This document shows, piece by piece, positions 37,211-47,997 of a stretch of 64,000 bases of DNA. A program made the position numbers and the translations under genes. Every line of letters begins with the position of its first letter. Within the stretch, counting starts at the first letter, position 1. The stretch is from positions 14,222,501 through 14,286,500 of the forward strand of contig NC_092570.1 in assembly GCF_037975245.1 (NCBI RefSeq). The letters run 5' to 3'. The notes beneath the pieces were generated by a model. It saw only the letters and a program-made list of their open reading frames with translations, had not been told where the DNA came from and made no database searches. The DNA is from Apostichopus japonicus. Lineage: Eukaryota > Echinodermata > Holothuroidea > Aspidochirotida > Stichopodidae.

Positions 37211-37345
37211 CAGAAAGCTCATCAGCCCCTGAAGAAGATCCTGCTAGGATCGAAACGTCAGGCCAACTTACTTTTACACATTCTCTTACACAGGCTCTTC
37301 AGTGGATAAGCAGTTTACTAACAGTTTTTGTTTTATTTTAACTTA
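37211..37345 (+). mobile_element. Penelope-like element end with hammerhead-type ribozyme core
   Basis: 37229-37259 reads CTGAAGA, then stem II GATCC-TGCTA-GGATC, then GAAAC and GTC. This is the conserved hammerhead core with a GTC cleavage triplet after position 37259. Stem I forms between GCC at 37225-37227 and GGC at 37261-37263; an A-C mismatch beside it is A-U in the copy at 13475. Stem III is reduced to one C-G pair, as reported for Penelope-like elements, which are thought to act as dimers. The tail GGCTCTTCAGTGGATAAGCA, GTTTACTAACAG and TTTTTGTTTTATTTT follows. No protein frame is present, so this is an end fragment. Confidence 0.65.
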
Positions 37346-37395
37346 AAACCCAGCAACCAATATATTATGACAGCATCAAATTAAAATCTACTTAC

Positions 37396-37437
37396 CACTG
37401 GTCTCCACAATAGAGGAGGCTGAACATCGTCACTGAC
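37396..37437 (-). CDS. candidate 42-nt microexon, in phase 0
   Basis: On the minus strand, ATATCCTTGTCCTCAG precedes 37437 and CCAGTG|GTAAGTAG follows 37396. Both are near-ideal splice sites. The 42 bases are exactly 14 codons, VSDDVQPPLLWRPV, with no stop. An exon of this size could be skipped or included without a frame change. No domain can be identified. The hammerhead-bearing fragment and the 50-bp minisatellite lie within 200 bp in what would be its downstream intron. Confidence 0.45.
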
Positions 37438-37479
37438 CTGAGGACAAGGATATTAAATCATTTTAGTTTAGGGGTGGGG

Positions 37480-38820
37480 GGGGTATAGGTCTTTTAGGTA
37501 AGGGGCTTTATTAACATGCCCATATCCTTTATACATGTTATCTTTATATTTGGTGGGCTTCTTGTACAAGCTATGGCTTCCAAGCCCTTCCACCATTTTC
37601 TCTCCATAATTTCCATTATTTTTCTTTTATATGATTTACGATTTTCTTTGCATGGTATTGTCTTCACCGTCTTATTATTTTATAAACATTGTGAGGAAAT
37701 GGAAAAAATAAATGAAATGAAATTTGCAAAGTTTAAAACATGAAAACAAATGTACTTGTTGTTTTATAACCCTTTAAATATTCCAAAGCAACTTTCTATT
37801 ATTTAACATGCAATATATGCGGGTGCGAGGCATCGGCTGCATTTCTCTCTGCGGTACAACATGCCATATGGCCGACACGAAATTAGGCTCCCCTAGTGTG
37901 TTTGTTAACTTTCTTGGAAAATAGATTTGAGTGTTTCAAGGTTAAAAATTGTAGAGACTGAAGATTAGTCCAGAATGAGAGTTGCAAATCCGAACAAGTC
38001 GCAGATTCACCCTTTTCGACTCACGACTAACGTGACGAGCTCGTCTAGCAGAAACTCTGGTTGCGAGATTGCAGTTTACGCAGACACTATATGTTCCTTG
38101 ATGTTAAGAACAGAGCTTGATCGGATTTATTGAGAGTAGGGATGTCTGAGGGTAGGAGATGATCAGTATTAACTAAGAGAAGCTTGCTATATCCACGGCT
38201 TCCATGAGCCAATAGACTGTTAATTATATAAACTGAACAAGATTAAAAAAATTCGAAAAGATAAATAAAATCATATGAAATAAAATCATATAAAATTTAT
38301 GTCACTATTGTTGTGGTGAATGAGAAAGTTGACTGCTTTGTTGTTATTTACATTCCTCTGTTTTGCTATAAGATAATATGTCACAATTGCCTTTCTTCTT
38401 TATTTTGTTGTTGCTGATTGAATGCTGTATTTCTACTGAATCTGTTCTTAAGAATGTCACCCTCTGCTGGGAGGGATAAATTTTGCTAGTTGAACTTTCA
38501 GGGATTAAATTATCTGTTTAGGTTGTAGTGGCAAAAAGGAGATTTGTTAAAACTGACATCTAGTAATGGCCTGTGTACTAAATATATCAGGACTAATTTC
38601 TTTAGATGTCCAAGTGATATGCCAATGTAGCCTGCACTGTCTATATAAACATATCAGAGTTTTACTGCGGTTGAAGTGTTACATCACTTCACCATGATAC
38701 ATGAAACAAAAATTTACTAAGATCTGTAGACTCAATGCACTACAATTAATTAAGCAGACCTTTGCCCTTTAAAGAAAATACGTTTCTTATAATAGTTAAT
38801 CGTAATCATAATCATAATTA
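37480..38820. other. unique A+T-rich sequence
   Basis: No gene recognised. 37800-38110 has balanced composition. A plus-strand hydrophobic frame at 37516-37743 has no supporting context. Confidence 0.35.
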
Positions 38821-38831
38821 TTAATCATAAT

Positions 38832-39073
38832 GGTGGAGTGTTAACTCAGTGGTTACGCCGGTGCCTTCCAATCATAAGGTCTTTGGTTAGAGTCACTCTA
38901 AGATTAATGTTTGTCGTCCAGTTACAGAGTTGTTGACAATTGACAATTCATAATCATGGACGTTAAATATGAATGTAAGAGACTGACTTCGGTCAGCTTG
39001 CGGCTTTGATAAGCCAATGAGGCTTCTTCACGAGTTCCTGCTTGCAGGAGGATCTAAAATACATACATACATT
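38832..39073 (+). mobile_element. SINE-A copy, plus orientation
   Basis: Full length from GTGGAGTGTTAACTCAGTGG to the GGAGGATCTAAAATACATAC tail. The B box is damaged (GGTTAGAGTCACTCTA in place of GGTTCGAGTCACTCCA), so this copy is probably silent. Confidence 0.88.
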
Positions 39074-39164
39074 GAGAACCATTGGATCAAATTACCAAGA
39101 TGAAATACATCCAAGCTTGATCTCTCAAGTTGATGATACATTTACAGAGTTTCAGGGTTTGAAT

Positions 39165-39318
39165 TCTGTTGACCTCAAATGACCTTTGACCTCCACAGAA
39201 AACAATAGGGTCCTTGCAGTAACCTAGGTGGATACATTCAAAGTATTCAATTAAATCACACATGATGTCTTTTTGATGGTATTATCCAAACAAGGTGTCA
39301 CACACACACACACAAGTC
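39165..39318 (+). repeat. single DR1-repeat fragment with CA tract
   Basis: CAAATGACCTTTGACCTCCA then AAAACAATAGGGTCCTTGCA matches the unit at 27600-27790. The later part is diverged and ends in a CA run. The core is a perfect DR1. Confidence 0.7.
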
Positions 39319-39586
39319 AAATGTTCTTCTTGTGTTTACAATGTCACCCCACCATGTCCCAATGTCTCCAAAGCTCAATTTGTCACGACACATGTTCACT
39401 ATAAGTCAGTATACCTACAGCCAATTATAGCCAATTATGGCAGATAATAGCCTACTATACCCATAGGAAATGTTACAAGATCTTAACCTAACTTTGATAT
39501 GCATCATGACGGTCAAATTAAAGTGACCAGTCGCCATCAGATTCCCACTTTGGAAACTAAGAAAATACCTCGTCGCAATATCTCAC

Positions 39587-39646
39587 CGTCTCTCGCCATC
39601 ACATGATTAAAGTTGGAGTGACCCTCGGCAAAGTAATCGATGGGAG
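39587..39646 (-). CDS. candidate internal exon (60 nt)
   Basis: A C-rich pyrimidine tract (CCCCAACCCACCCACAG on the minus strand) precedes 39646, and GAGACG|GTGAGATA follows 39587. Two bases, 19 codons reading PIDYFAEGHSNFNHVMARD, and one base give phase 1 in and phase 1 out. The residues are well mixed, with aromatic and charged positions, as in a folded domain. I do not recognise the family. It is on the same strand as 37396-37437 but the phases differ, so at least one more exon would be needed between them. Confidence 0.45.
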
Positions 39647-40710
39647 CTGTGGGTGGGTTGGGGCGGGGGCGGGGGGTCAGTGGGATTAGATTAATTGTAA
39701 AATCTAGTTTGTATTTGAAAATTAAACCAGGGTGTCTATAGACTTGGTTCACTAATATTAAACCCATTTTCAATAATCCTCAGCTTCTCAAGTCAATTCA
39801 CAAACTTTTTCATCCAATTGATCGATGTACAGAACCACACAGAAGATGAAGAAAGAAAGAAAGAAAGACAGAAGAAAATAAAAAAACATTCCTTGAAGTA
39901 TTTGAAGGGGTTACATTCAGGGCTAAATATCCAACTGTTCCTAGATTGAGGTGCTGCTCAACCCAGACCTAGATAAATACCTTGCCTCTCAGTCCGATGT
40001 ACCGAATTATCGGCCCATAATACAGGACAAAAGAAGCAGGTCACATACTACAAAAAAACACAAAAACAACATTGACAACCTCTTAATGCATAACACGCTG
40101 TACAGACATTTCATGGTTTTATCATTTTAAAATTGAAAGTGTAATTGAGAGCAAAAAAACGAGGCAACTGAGTTTAAGAGCTACTGCTCACAGTGGGGGC
40201 TTCAATTATGGTCGCAGCACAAAACGCCAGTTCACTGGATGTAACGTTTAACCATTCCCCTTTTCTATTCTTTCGTTATACAATTTAATTTCACATATTT
40301 CACAGAAAGGTTGACAGACAGAGGGAAAGGGAGTTACTGTACAGCAAGCTATGCTCTTTCGGAAGACGTGCTAACCCATTTTTTTTTTTTTTGGGACGTG
40401 TTCTACATGTTGAACATGTTCAAAGGCTGCTGCCCTCTCAACAGATGAAAAAAACACCTATGGGGACTTTTTTTTATAGGTTTGAAGATCCATCAAGAGT
40501 TCAAGACTGGCCTAATATATGCTAGATTTTCAAGTAATGGTCACTCATGAATGATAGAACTTCAACAAGCAATTTACTGTCATTCTCAGTATGAATTTCC
40601 CCATCGAAACATGTTAACTGCCGAATTTAACTCAACGCAATGTATCAGAATATTTTTAGTGCAGGTATAAAATGGCCACCAGGAAAAGGAACTTTTAGTT
40701 TTTCAAAAGC

Positions 40711-40713
40711 TGA

Positions 40714-40784
<71 letters not shown>

Positions 40785-40817
40785 ATATATATTTATATTT
40801 ATATTTATATATATATA
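40711..40817. repeat. TA microsatellite
   Basis: TA run with ATGTAT, CATATACATA and TTTATATTTA interruptions. Confidence 0.9.
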
Positions 40818-40965
40818 GGGCGCTTGTCACCTGCATTGATCAATACTAGTTGTTTTGGTGACTATATATATATATAGGCCACCAATTTATCAAGTTTACA
40901 GACAAAGTATTACCATATACAAAGCTAGCAGGTGTGAGTTCTATTCTGATCACACCCATATCCAG

Positions 40966-41101
40966 AAGATTAACTCTGCCAGGATGTCATGGAATCAATC
41001 CAAGTTCCCTGTACTTCCCGGTCAATCACCTTCCGAGCTCCTCTCCCGTTCCTCACCATCAGATGAATGGGATTCTAAACTGAGGGTCGAGAGATTGAGA
41101 G
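40966..41101 (+). CDS. candidate exon (136 nt), product unknown
   Basis: Opens after TCACACCCATATCCAG at 40965. It reads 45 codons, starting KINSARMSWNQSKFPVLPGQ and ending WDSKLRVERLR, plus one base. The residues are serine- and proline-rich, as in a disordered tail. The donor (GAG|GTTAAAAG) is weak. The minus strand has an excellent acceptor here (CAATCTCTCGACCCTCAG) and an 18-codon acidic frame, so the strand is not certain. The phase out does not match the exon at 41450, so an intermediate exon or another donor would be needed. Confidence 0.35.
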
Positions 41102-41449
41102 GTTAAAAGAGAGATATTTAAATTTGTCGTATTTAACTGCACCGGGCCAAAAACAGATACATCAACCAAACGACTGAAAAACATTTATGCAATTGTTACA
41201 AAAGCAAAATAAGCGCAGCAAGCAAAGAGCAATAGAAAAGTCACATGTAAAGAGAGCAATAAAAAACCCATCAATTGGGAAAAGTGAGTCAAGGTCGTCC
41301 TGGGGAAGTAAAAGAAAAGTTGGGAACGATGCTGCATGGGGGGGGGGGGGGGGATATGAACCTTTGTGTAACCATTCTATTCCTCCTTTATATATCTCAA
41401 TGCAGAATTTTAAATAAAGATTGGAAATGATATGTTTGCCTGTGGGCAG

Positions 41450-41666
41450 CTTGATCTCAAGACCTCTGCAAGAATAGGCAAACAAACTCCGCCACAACCC
41501 TTTGTTCTCTCCTTCTGTGAGGATGAAAAGAGAGGTCAGCGTAGAACCCTTTCATGTCCCACAAAACGGGGGGAGGAATGCAGGGCATCTACCAAAGAGG
41601 TGACGGTGACAAATAGACACCGTTGGCACAACGAGGCAGAAACTGATTTGATTACTACTAGTAGAG
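41450..41666 (+). CDS. candidate internal exon (217 nt), product unknown
   Basis: Opens after TTTGCCTGTGGGCAG and closes at a strong donor, AGTAGAG|GTAAGCATT. 72 codons plus one base are free of stops: it starts LDLKTSARIGKQTPPQPFVL and ends NEAETDLITTSR. The frame also stays open for ten codons upstream of the acceptor, so an ATG at 41432 could start it instead. Composition is basic and polar with four cysteines. No domain is recognised. The minus strand has a good acceptor at about 41520 but a shorter frame. This is the best plus-strand coding candidate. Confidence 0.5.
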
Positions 41667-41715
41667 GTAAGCATTAATGCTTTTGTCAAGAAAGGTTAGC
41701 GATGACTCTCTTTAG

Positions 41716-41979
41716 AATTATGGGGAAGAGAACAGGGGATGAGCGGTGGTCCCGCTGAGGCCCAACGTAACAGGCTCAGCATCCAATTTCAACGGACAAT
41801 ACAGCCAGAGAGCGATGTCATTTGAAAGGAGTTCAGCATGTCCGCAGGAGAATTCAGGGCAAAATCCTATTCACAATGATCGGATGACAAGAAGAGCAGG
41901 AGAGGTTCAAGAACGAAGCCTTTTTCTTTCGATGGGAGTTTACAGCGGGGGGGGGGGGAGGACACTGAAATCACGGTGA
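41716..41979 (+). CDS. candidate terminal exon with two alternative acceptors
   Basis: Two acceptors both accept phase 1 from the exon ending at 41666. GACTCTCTTTAG at 41715 gives 35 codons, beginning LWGREQGMSGGPAEAQ and ending PESDVI with TGA at 41823-41825. CCCAACGTAACAG at 41773 gives 67 codons, beginning SASNFNGQYSQRAMSFERSS, running through a poly-G-encoded glycine stretch and stopping at 41977-41979. The first intron would be only 49 bp and the second about 107 bp. The second acceptor has a weaker tract but a more plausible intron length and frame. The two readings could be real alternatives, or neither may be coding. Confidence 0.35.
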
Positions 41980-42099
41980 CCTCCTACTGTACTGGCTGGC
42001 AGAAAACTAGGACTTTCTAAACCAAACAACCCAAGTGGTTGAGTGGATGAGTGGAGGTAAAACAGGCTGTGGGCAAATATTGGGGAAAACTGACACTAG

Positions 42100-42318
42100 A
42101 TGAACCTTAGGGAAAGTACCATACAGTATCACAAACAGTTTGGGTGGCACCATGAGTTTGTGTTTACGATAGCACCGGTGCATGAGGGTGGGGTGAGGTG
42201 GGTGAAGTGGGAGGAAAGATGGAAACGAAAGATCAACCTGAAGGCATATGCAAAGGCAAGTGTAGATCTGAACCAAATGGTTTACAGACATTTTGGTTTC
42301 GAAAATTGTAAAAAGTGA
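42100..42318 (+). CDS. 72-codon open frame of unknown status
   Basis: Begins with ATG directly after a TAG and is rich in tryptophan and lysine (VRWVKWEERWKRKINLKAYA in its middle), ending FENCKK and a stop. Composition is protein-like, but no acceptor with a pyrimidine tract precedes it. The opposite strand is also open (42007-42291). It follows the exon cluster at 41450-41979 and could be part of that gene or untranslated sequence. Confidence 0.2.
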   Translation: MNLRESTIQYHKQFGWHHEFVFTIAPVHEGGVRWVKWEERWKRKINLKAYAKASVDLNQMVYRHFGFENCKK

Positions 42319-42526
42319 ACAACACTAAAACAATGATTAACTGTCAGGCTGGAGCAATATCAGCAATCTTTTTTTTTCTTTTTCGAGTTATGTCATGACA
42401 GAGTTGTGTGACGGACTAGTTTTAATAGGGAAGAAGCTTCCCTTGTGTGTCTGCATTTTAGATTTGCAGATTCCTCATCATAATTAAGATTTTAAGATTA
42501 TTATATAACAATATATATAAGATAAC

Positions 42527-42672
42527 AATTAAGATTCCAAATTTGAGTTAAAATGTTGAATTGGAAGCCACCCGACGTGTAAGTTGTAATCCATAAGCCC
42601 TTGCGGGTTTCTCCCACATTTATGGTCGCTTAAGCAACTGCTGATTATTATATATTATTATTATATGATATA
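42527..42672 (+). mobile_element. SINE-B fragment, 5' truncated
   Basis: AAGATTCCAAATTTGAGTTA, GAATTGGAAGCCACCCGACG, AATCCATAAGCCCTTGCGGG and TTATGGTCGCTTAAGC match the 3' half of the full copy at 55329-55612, followed by an ATT-rich tail. The tRNA-like head is absent, the usual result of incomplete reverse transcription. Confidence 0.85.
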
Positions 42673-42964
42673 ATTGGACGGACTGTGAAATGTTTAAACA
42701 GTGTAGGATAAACAAAGATCTAAAACAGAAGACTCTTTGCTCAAACTAGCGTCCTTGAGCATCCTCACAGGATATTTTATTTGAAGCATTCATACTTTTC
42801 CTCATTGAGGTGATATGTGTCTCAACTCTCCATTCCCTTTCAAACCTGATATTCACAACTCCCCAAACATTAATATGAAATTATCCCATTTTTGCTCTCT
42901 GATGTTTTTTTTCTTGATTTTAGATCAGCTGTAAACATGCTTCTATAGTTGTTTTAATACACAG

Positions 42965-42965
<1 letters not shown>

Positions 42966-43038
<73 letters not shown>
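42966..43038. repeat. TA microsatellite
   Basis: Nearly pure TA with one ATGTAT interruption. Confidence 0.95.
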
Positions 43039-43042
<4 letters not shown>

Positions 43043-43049
43043 CCTCTCT

Positions 43050-45550
43050 CTTTGGAAGGATTTTGTAAAATTGAAAAGAAGAAAACTTTCCCCATCTATC
43101 CATCTAACCATCCACTAATAAGTGTGGTGCTCAAAACAGAAGCAATTCATAAACTGCAGAAACTCATACAACTTCTTTTAAAAATTTTCGGTCATCAGTT
43201 CATACGAGCTCCTGTCCTTGAGATGTTAACTCTCCCTAGTATGTCGTGACAATAATGTGCGTCGCATGGATGGGTACGTGTCCCAGCCAAAGTAGGACGC
43301 GATGAACTTCCTGGAATCACAGAAGTTGGTAACCTACCACCCGGCGGACTGTTTTTATTAAATGAAGCATTCTGGGGTCCTGTATACTGCCATCAATGCT
43401 TTTATTCAAACTTTGCTTAAAAGAAAAAAAAGAGCTAGGGACAAAACTACCCCTGGAAAGCTGAAAGATGTTTCTAAATATAACATGAGGAGAACACATA
43501 CTGCTTCTCATGACCTCAAGTATACCATGTTGTCATGGTGAAGAAGTCAATTCTCTCTGTCCCCTTTCACGAGCAATTTAACAACCCGTCCTGTCAAAGG
43601 CACCCAGAACCCCAAAACCCCGCTGCGCAGCGCATGCAACAAATACATGAGAGTCAAATCTCATTGAAGATGAGAGAGAATGTTGGACATTGCTGTGTCA
43701 ATGTAGGTACCCATTAATTCACCAATCAAGGCAACATTCAGAAATCGCTGATGGCAGTTGACGCTTCGCAGCGCTGTACCACCGGTTCACCGTTCCAAAG
43801 TAAATGCAGCCAACATTTTTTTTTTTTTTTTTTTTTTGGAAACAAAATGCTCAAAAGTTTACATATAAGTTAAAAGCTCAGCTTTAAAATCCTATCCTCT
43901 CTAAAGTTATTCACAACAGAAATGGATAAAAAAAATAATAATAAAAACTAAAGTATCCAGTGACCAGATATTGATATGCAAACATAATCAACAAACAATA
44001 AACTAATGTTACATTAACGTGTCATACAATACAAGTTACAGTAATTTACAAAAGGGGGAGGCCATTCTCGTCAAGAAGCCCGAGTGTGAATTTAATGTCA
44101 TCTAACACCTCAATGGAACCTTAGGCTCTGAAAAATGATACGCACATCTAACTGTACTCTCTGTGGTTTTAGGGAGAGGCATGCCAACTCCCTTAAGGCA
44201 GTCACCTCCCAATTTGGAAAGGGTTATGTGATGAGAAAAATATAAAATCAATTTACTCTTTCCTTTTTCTTTTTCCATTTTTTTCTTGTTTTTTTTTTGG
44301 TGATGGAAAATGTAATTTTCTAATTGTGGTAAGGTAAATGCAATTGCCAAAGCCAAAAACCACACATTATAATCTGCAAGATAAGAAACTGTTATTTATA
44401 AACAACAGGTGACAATATTGCTGTACTCTCATGAGATACAGCATCCATGCAGTTACTAATTCAAAGTTGACTGACTTTTGTCTCTCAATAAAAGTGCTGT
44501 TTGGCATTTAATTGATTTAAAATATGACTACCTAGGCACAAACTTAAATTTGATACGTTAATTGTAGACCTTATCATTCTTGGTAACATTCCAACGTTTA
44601 CTTTTGACATTCATGCATTGAAGTGACTGGACTACTGAGTTTAGCACAAAGATCACGATGTCATTCTCTCAGAAGCCACACGAAAATGAATAAAACATGA
44701 GACTTAATGTAATCTCAAGTAATATTAAACTTAACTTTGCATTGCAAATTTATTGAGTACAAAATGGTGCGATGTTGAATGTATACAAAGGTGCTCAGCT
44801 GTTATTGTTTGAAATTTACAAAACAGGTTCCGGGAGAAAAATGCTATGCAAAATGGGCAAATTGCTATGCAAGTGCAAAACTGTATAGCAAATTTTGTAT
44901 ACACAGGAACCATAGTATTTTACAAAGTTGAGGGCCTTTAAAGCTGCTACGCAAAGTTATTCGCAAGTTGAAATTTCATATTGAATTATTAGTGCAACCT
45001 CTGGATATGGCTTTAATCTACCATTGGAACAAACAAAATAGAAAATATAAGAACACCTCTCAATATGAAAGGCTTTCAATAGACTTTTTTGGACTTTTTT
45101 ATATTGGTAACGTAAGAGGCAAGGCGTGGTCCGTCTGTTAAATAAAACGGAGGCAACAAAACAGGTCTGTATGACGTAAGAGCCTTAAACATAATCGCAC
45201 CCTGCTTTTAAATGAGCCAAAGAGAGATAACAAGCAACAAAGCCAAGCAACAGATGATTGCTAAATCATAACCATAATCGTAATAACAATCATAGCAAAG
45301 AAACACATGATTTCATAGTAATTTTCACCAGCTACGCATGCCGATGCTTAACTTATTTAGCATTTCATTGGCATGATAAAGAAAAAAAATCTTTCACAGT
45401 GCCACTAACTTAGCATTCTTTATTTTCAAAAATAACTAATAATTAGCTGTTTTGGTGTGCACATCCTCATCCATCTAGCCTTTTTAACAAGTATTCCAAC
45501 TCACACCTTCCCCCCTCCCCCCCCCCCCCAAAAAAAACCCTATGGGAACC
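43050..45550. other. unique A+T-rich sequence
   Basis: No gene recognised. It contains a T run of about 21 near 43818 and a C(n)A(n) junction at 45512-45537. Short frames at 43317-43511 and 44102-44365 have no support. Confidence 0.35.
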
Positions 45551-45551
45551 C

Positions 45552-45586
45552 TACCTATGATCACACATGATCACTGATCATAGGTA
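45552..45586. other. perfect 12-bp inverted repeat
   Basis: TACCTATGATCA (45552-45563) and TGATCATAGGTA (45575-45586) are exact reverse complements around an 11-base spacer that contains another ATGATCA. It could form a hairpin or be a dimer binding site. Confidence 0.8.
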
Positions 45587-45589
45587 AAT

Positions 45590-47990
45590 CAAAATGCAAA
45601 AAGAAAACAACGCATATTGGAAAATCTGCATATTTTTAAACAAATTTCACAGAAAAAATGATAAACAAATCACTTTTTTTCAAAACAATGTTCAACACAT
45701 GTATGTGAAAATGTGTGGAAACCTGTGGATTTTGACAAAGAATGAAATTTATCTGAGTGTAATGGTCCACATCACTGTTTATGCAGATGCTTTATATATC
45801 AATTTCTGAGTTTGTTGCCATAAAAAAAAAATCAAATGCGACATATTTAGTGAAGAAAAAAAAAAACAACAACATGGCGATCCTGAGCTGTATTCTTGCC
45901 AAATCTGAAAGCATACATGACCAAACACATTATTCATGTTCAATGACCATTCAGGAAACTTGGATGACATGAACTATTTTAAGAAACGACGCAAGACATT
46001 TTGGCACCTCCTTTATATATTTCATCACACCGCCCACCGTCGTCGGCTAAACCCTTTTTGTGTTCTCCCGCCTTGCATCGGTCCAATGGTAAACCTCTAT
46101 GTTCGATAATTGGATTTTATGTTCATGTGTGGTATATCGTAGCTATTCCATGCACAGGCCAACTTTTCTTGGAAATGATATTAGTCCCACTATGCCCTCC
46201 GATCTTTGATGGAAACCAAACTGTAGGCTCTGTATTCCATCTGTAGAGTACATGAATCTCAACATTTGGTAGACGCGACTACTGTATGTAGATTTGGGTT
46301 ACAAGTGACGGAATGACCTAAAAAAGAGATGTTTACAAAATTAGACAGCTACCACAGAATGCCTGGGCTGATGTTATGAGGAGTAGCTTAACCGGTTCTA
46401 ATGTAAGTCAAATAATAAAAAGTTAGCAAATGAATTTTGGAAGGACTACTGCACTTCGCAAATATCAACAACGCAAGAGGAAATTTTACTTGAAACCTGA
46501 ATATCCCTTAAGAGGTGAACATGATACAGAAGCCCTTGGGGACCATGACCATGTTAACCTATCACTTAACCTGACCATTCCAGTCGCATGTTCACGGTAT
46601 GATGGTTTACCATACAGTAAAACCAAGATGAGGGATCATATAGTGTCCAACCCTCACATCTTCCCTGTTCCACATCCCACCCCAATTGATTAAATATATA
46701 TGTGAGTTGCATGTTCAGGGAATGATACTGTACCATACCGAAAGCCAATTATGGTGGCTACCCCGTTAATGTCATCCCTATCTCCTTTTACCCTTCCACC
46801 CCCACCCCCCTCCTCAGTAGATGCTACTAATCACATAACTAGCAGTGGTGTGAATAGGATTACAAAAGTGGAAGGGACAGAAGCAAATGAAGGATTTTAT
46901 AAAGGAAGGTATCTTGGCCCCCTTTGGCTGTTGAAATGGACTCCCATGTAGGAGGATTTGGTGGGTCTTCCCTAATATAAAAGATTTAATAAATTAGAAG
47001 TCAGATGGTGCATTCTGAGATATATTTAGACTATAAATTAGGTCTATAATTAGGTCAAATCGCAAGGCGATGCTAACAATTACTCTTGAATTTTTGTGTG
47101 TCATTGAAAAGGGATGTACACCCTACTGTAGCAGTGGCCTAATTCTTGCTCGGCTGAATGTAACGATTCCCCCGCCTAAACCATCATTCTAATATTCTCC
47201 CAACTGATGACTGAAAATGAGGGGGGAGGCCATGGTCCCCCCCGCCCACACCCCACCCCCTCCTACCTTGGGCACACCTGATAACTAGTGCATTGCCCAT
47301 ACCTAATGAGAAATATTTCTAAATGAACAACAGAAACTAATGAAGAGAATACGACCAACATTAAAGAAACGATTGGCTTAAATATAGAACAGTTAGATTT
47401 AAACCAATGACTTTACAGGATTAAGCTCATCTGCTGGCAAAAGCAAAGAATTTGTAATGCTAAGGTCACTCCAGTTTAAATATTTCTTTGCCGAAGTAGC
47501 AACTATGTACAGTAGCTGGTAATTTACCTTTACCGGGTAACAGCATTGTAGTGAAGGCAACATTCTTACCAAATAGGTTCTAGGCTGACCCACTTGCTAC
47601 GAATGTGTCAGAAACATAGTTCACGGTCGTTTTGAAAACTAACAGACTGCCAATGTTGAGGATATTAAAATACATGATGAAAATGTCACAAACAAAAAAA
47701 CATATTGTTTTGCTCAAGGGCGTATTTCGCATCATGGGCGACCGAGATTTGATTTTGCAAATTACAGAGTAAGGGGGACAACATGTGACGATAGTATCAA
47801 ACAGATTTCTCAGGTTTAGCGAGGCATATATATATTAAACTACCTGAACCTGGTGACCATAATTAATATTACAGAGATAGGCCACAAACAGTACCTTACT
47901 ACTAACAAATATGATTGACGTTATAGAAAATGATTGGTTCTTGAAATTCTGAGAAGGATAACAAAAGCAATATATTATTTCTGACTCAAA
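45590..47990. other. unique sequence, weak coding hints
   Basis: A plus-strand frame at about 46330-46402 reads QLPQNAWADVMRSSLTGSN up to a perfect donor (CTAAT|GTAAGTCAA), but its acceptor is weak. On the minus strand an excellent acceptor (CTTTGCTTTTGCCAG) at about 47435 precedes only 17 bases before GTAAAG. Neither is strong enough to call an exon. Confidence 0.3.
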
Positions 47991-47997
47991 ATATTAA

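Noticed and set aside
36405-37232. Overlapping ORFs of 90-209 codons
   Set aside because: They are the 50-bp minisatellite, with the same peptide phrase in every frame.
41974-42004. Very short intron linking the 41.98-kb frame to a KLGLSKPNNPSG ending
   Set aside because: It would be under 30 bp, too short for animal splicing.
47399-47660. Minus-strand exons around GTAAGA at 47566
   Set aside because: The readable frame meets a TAG before the donor.
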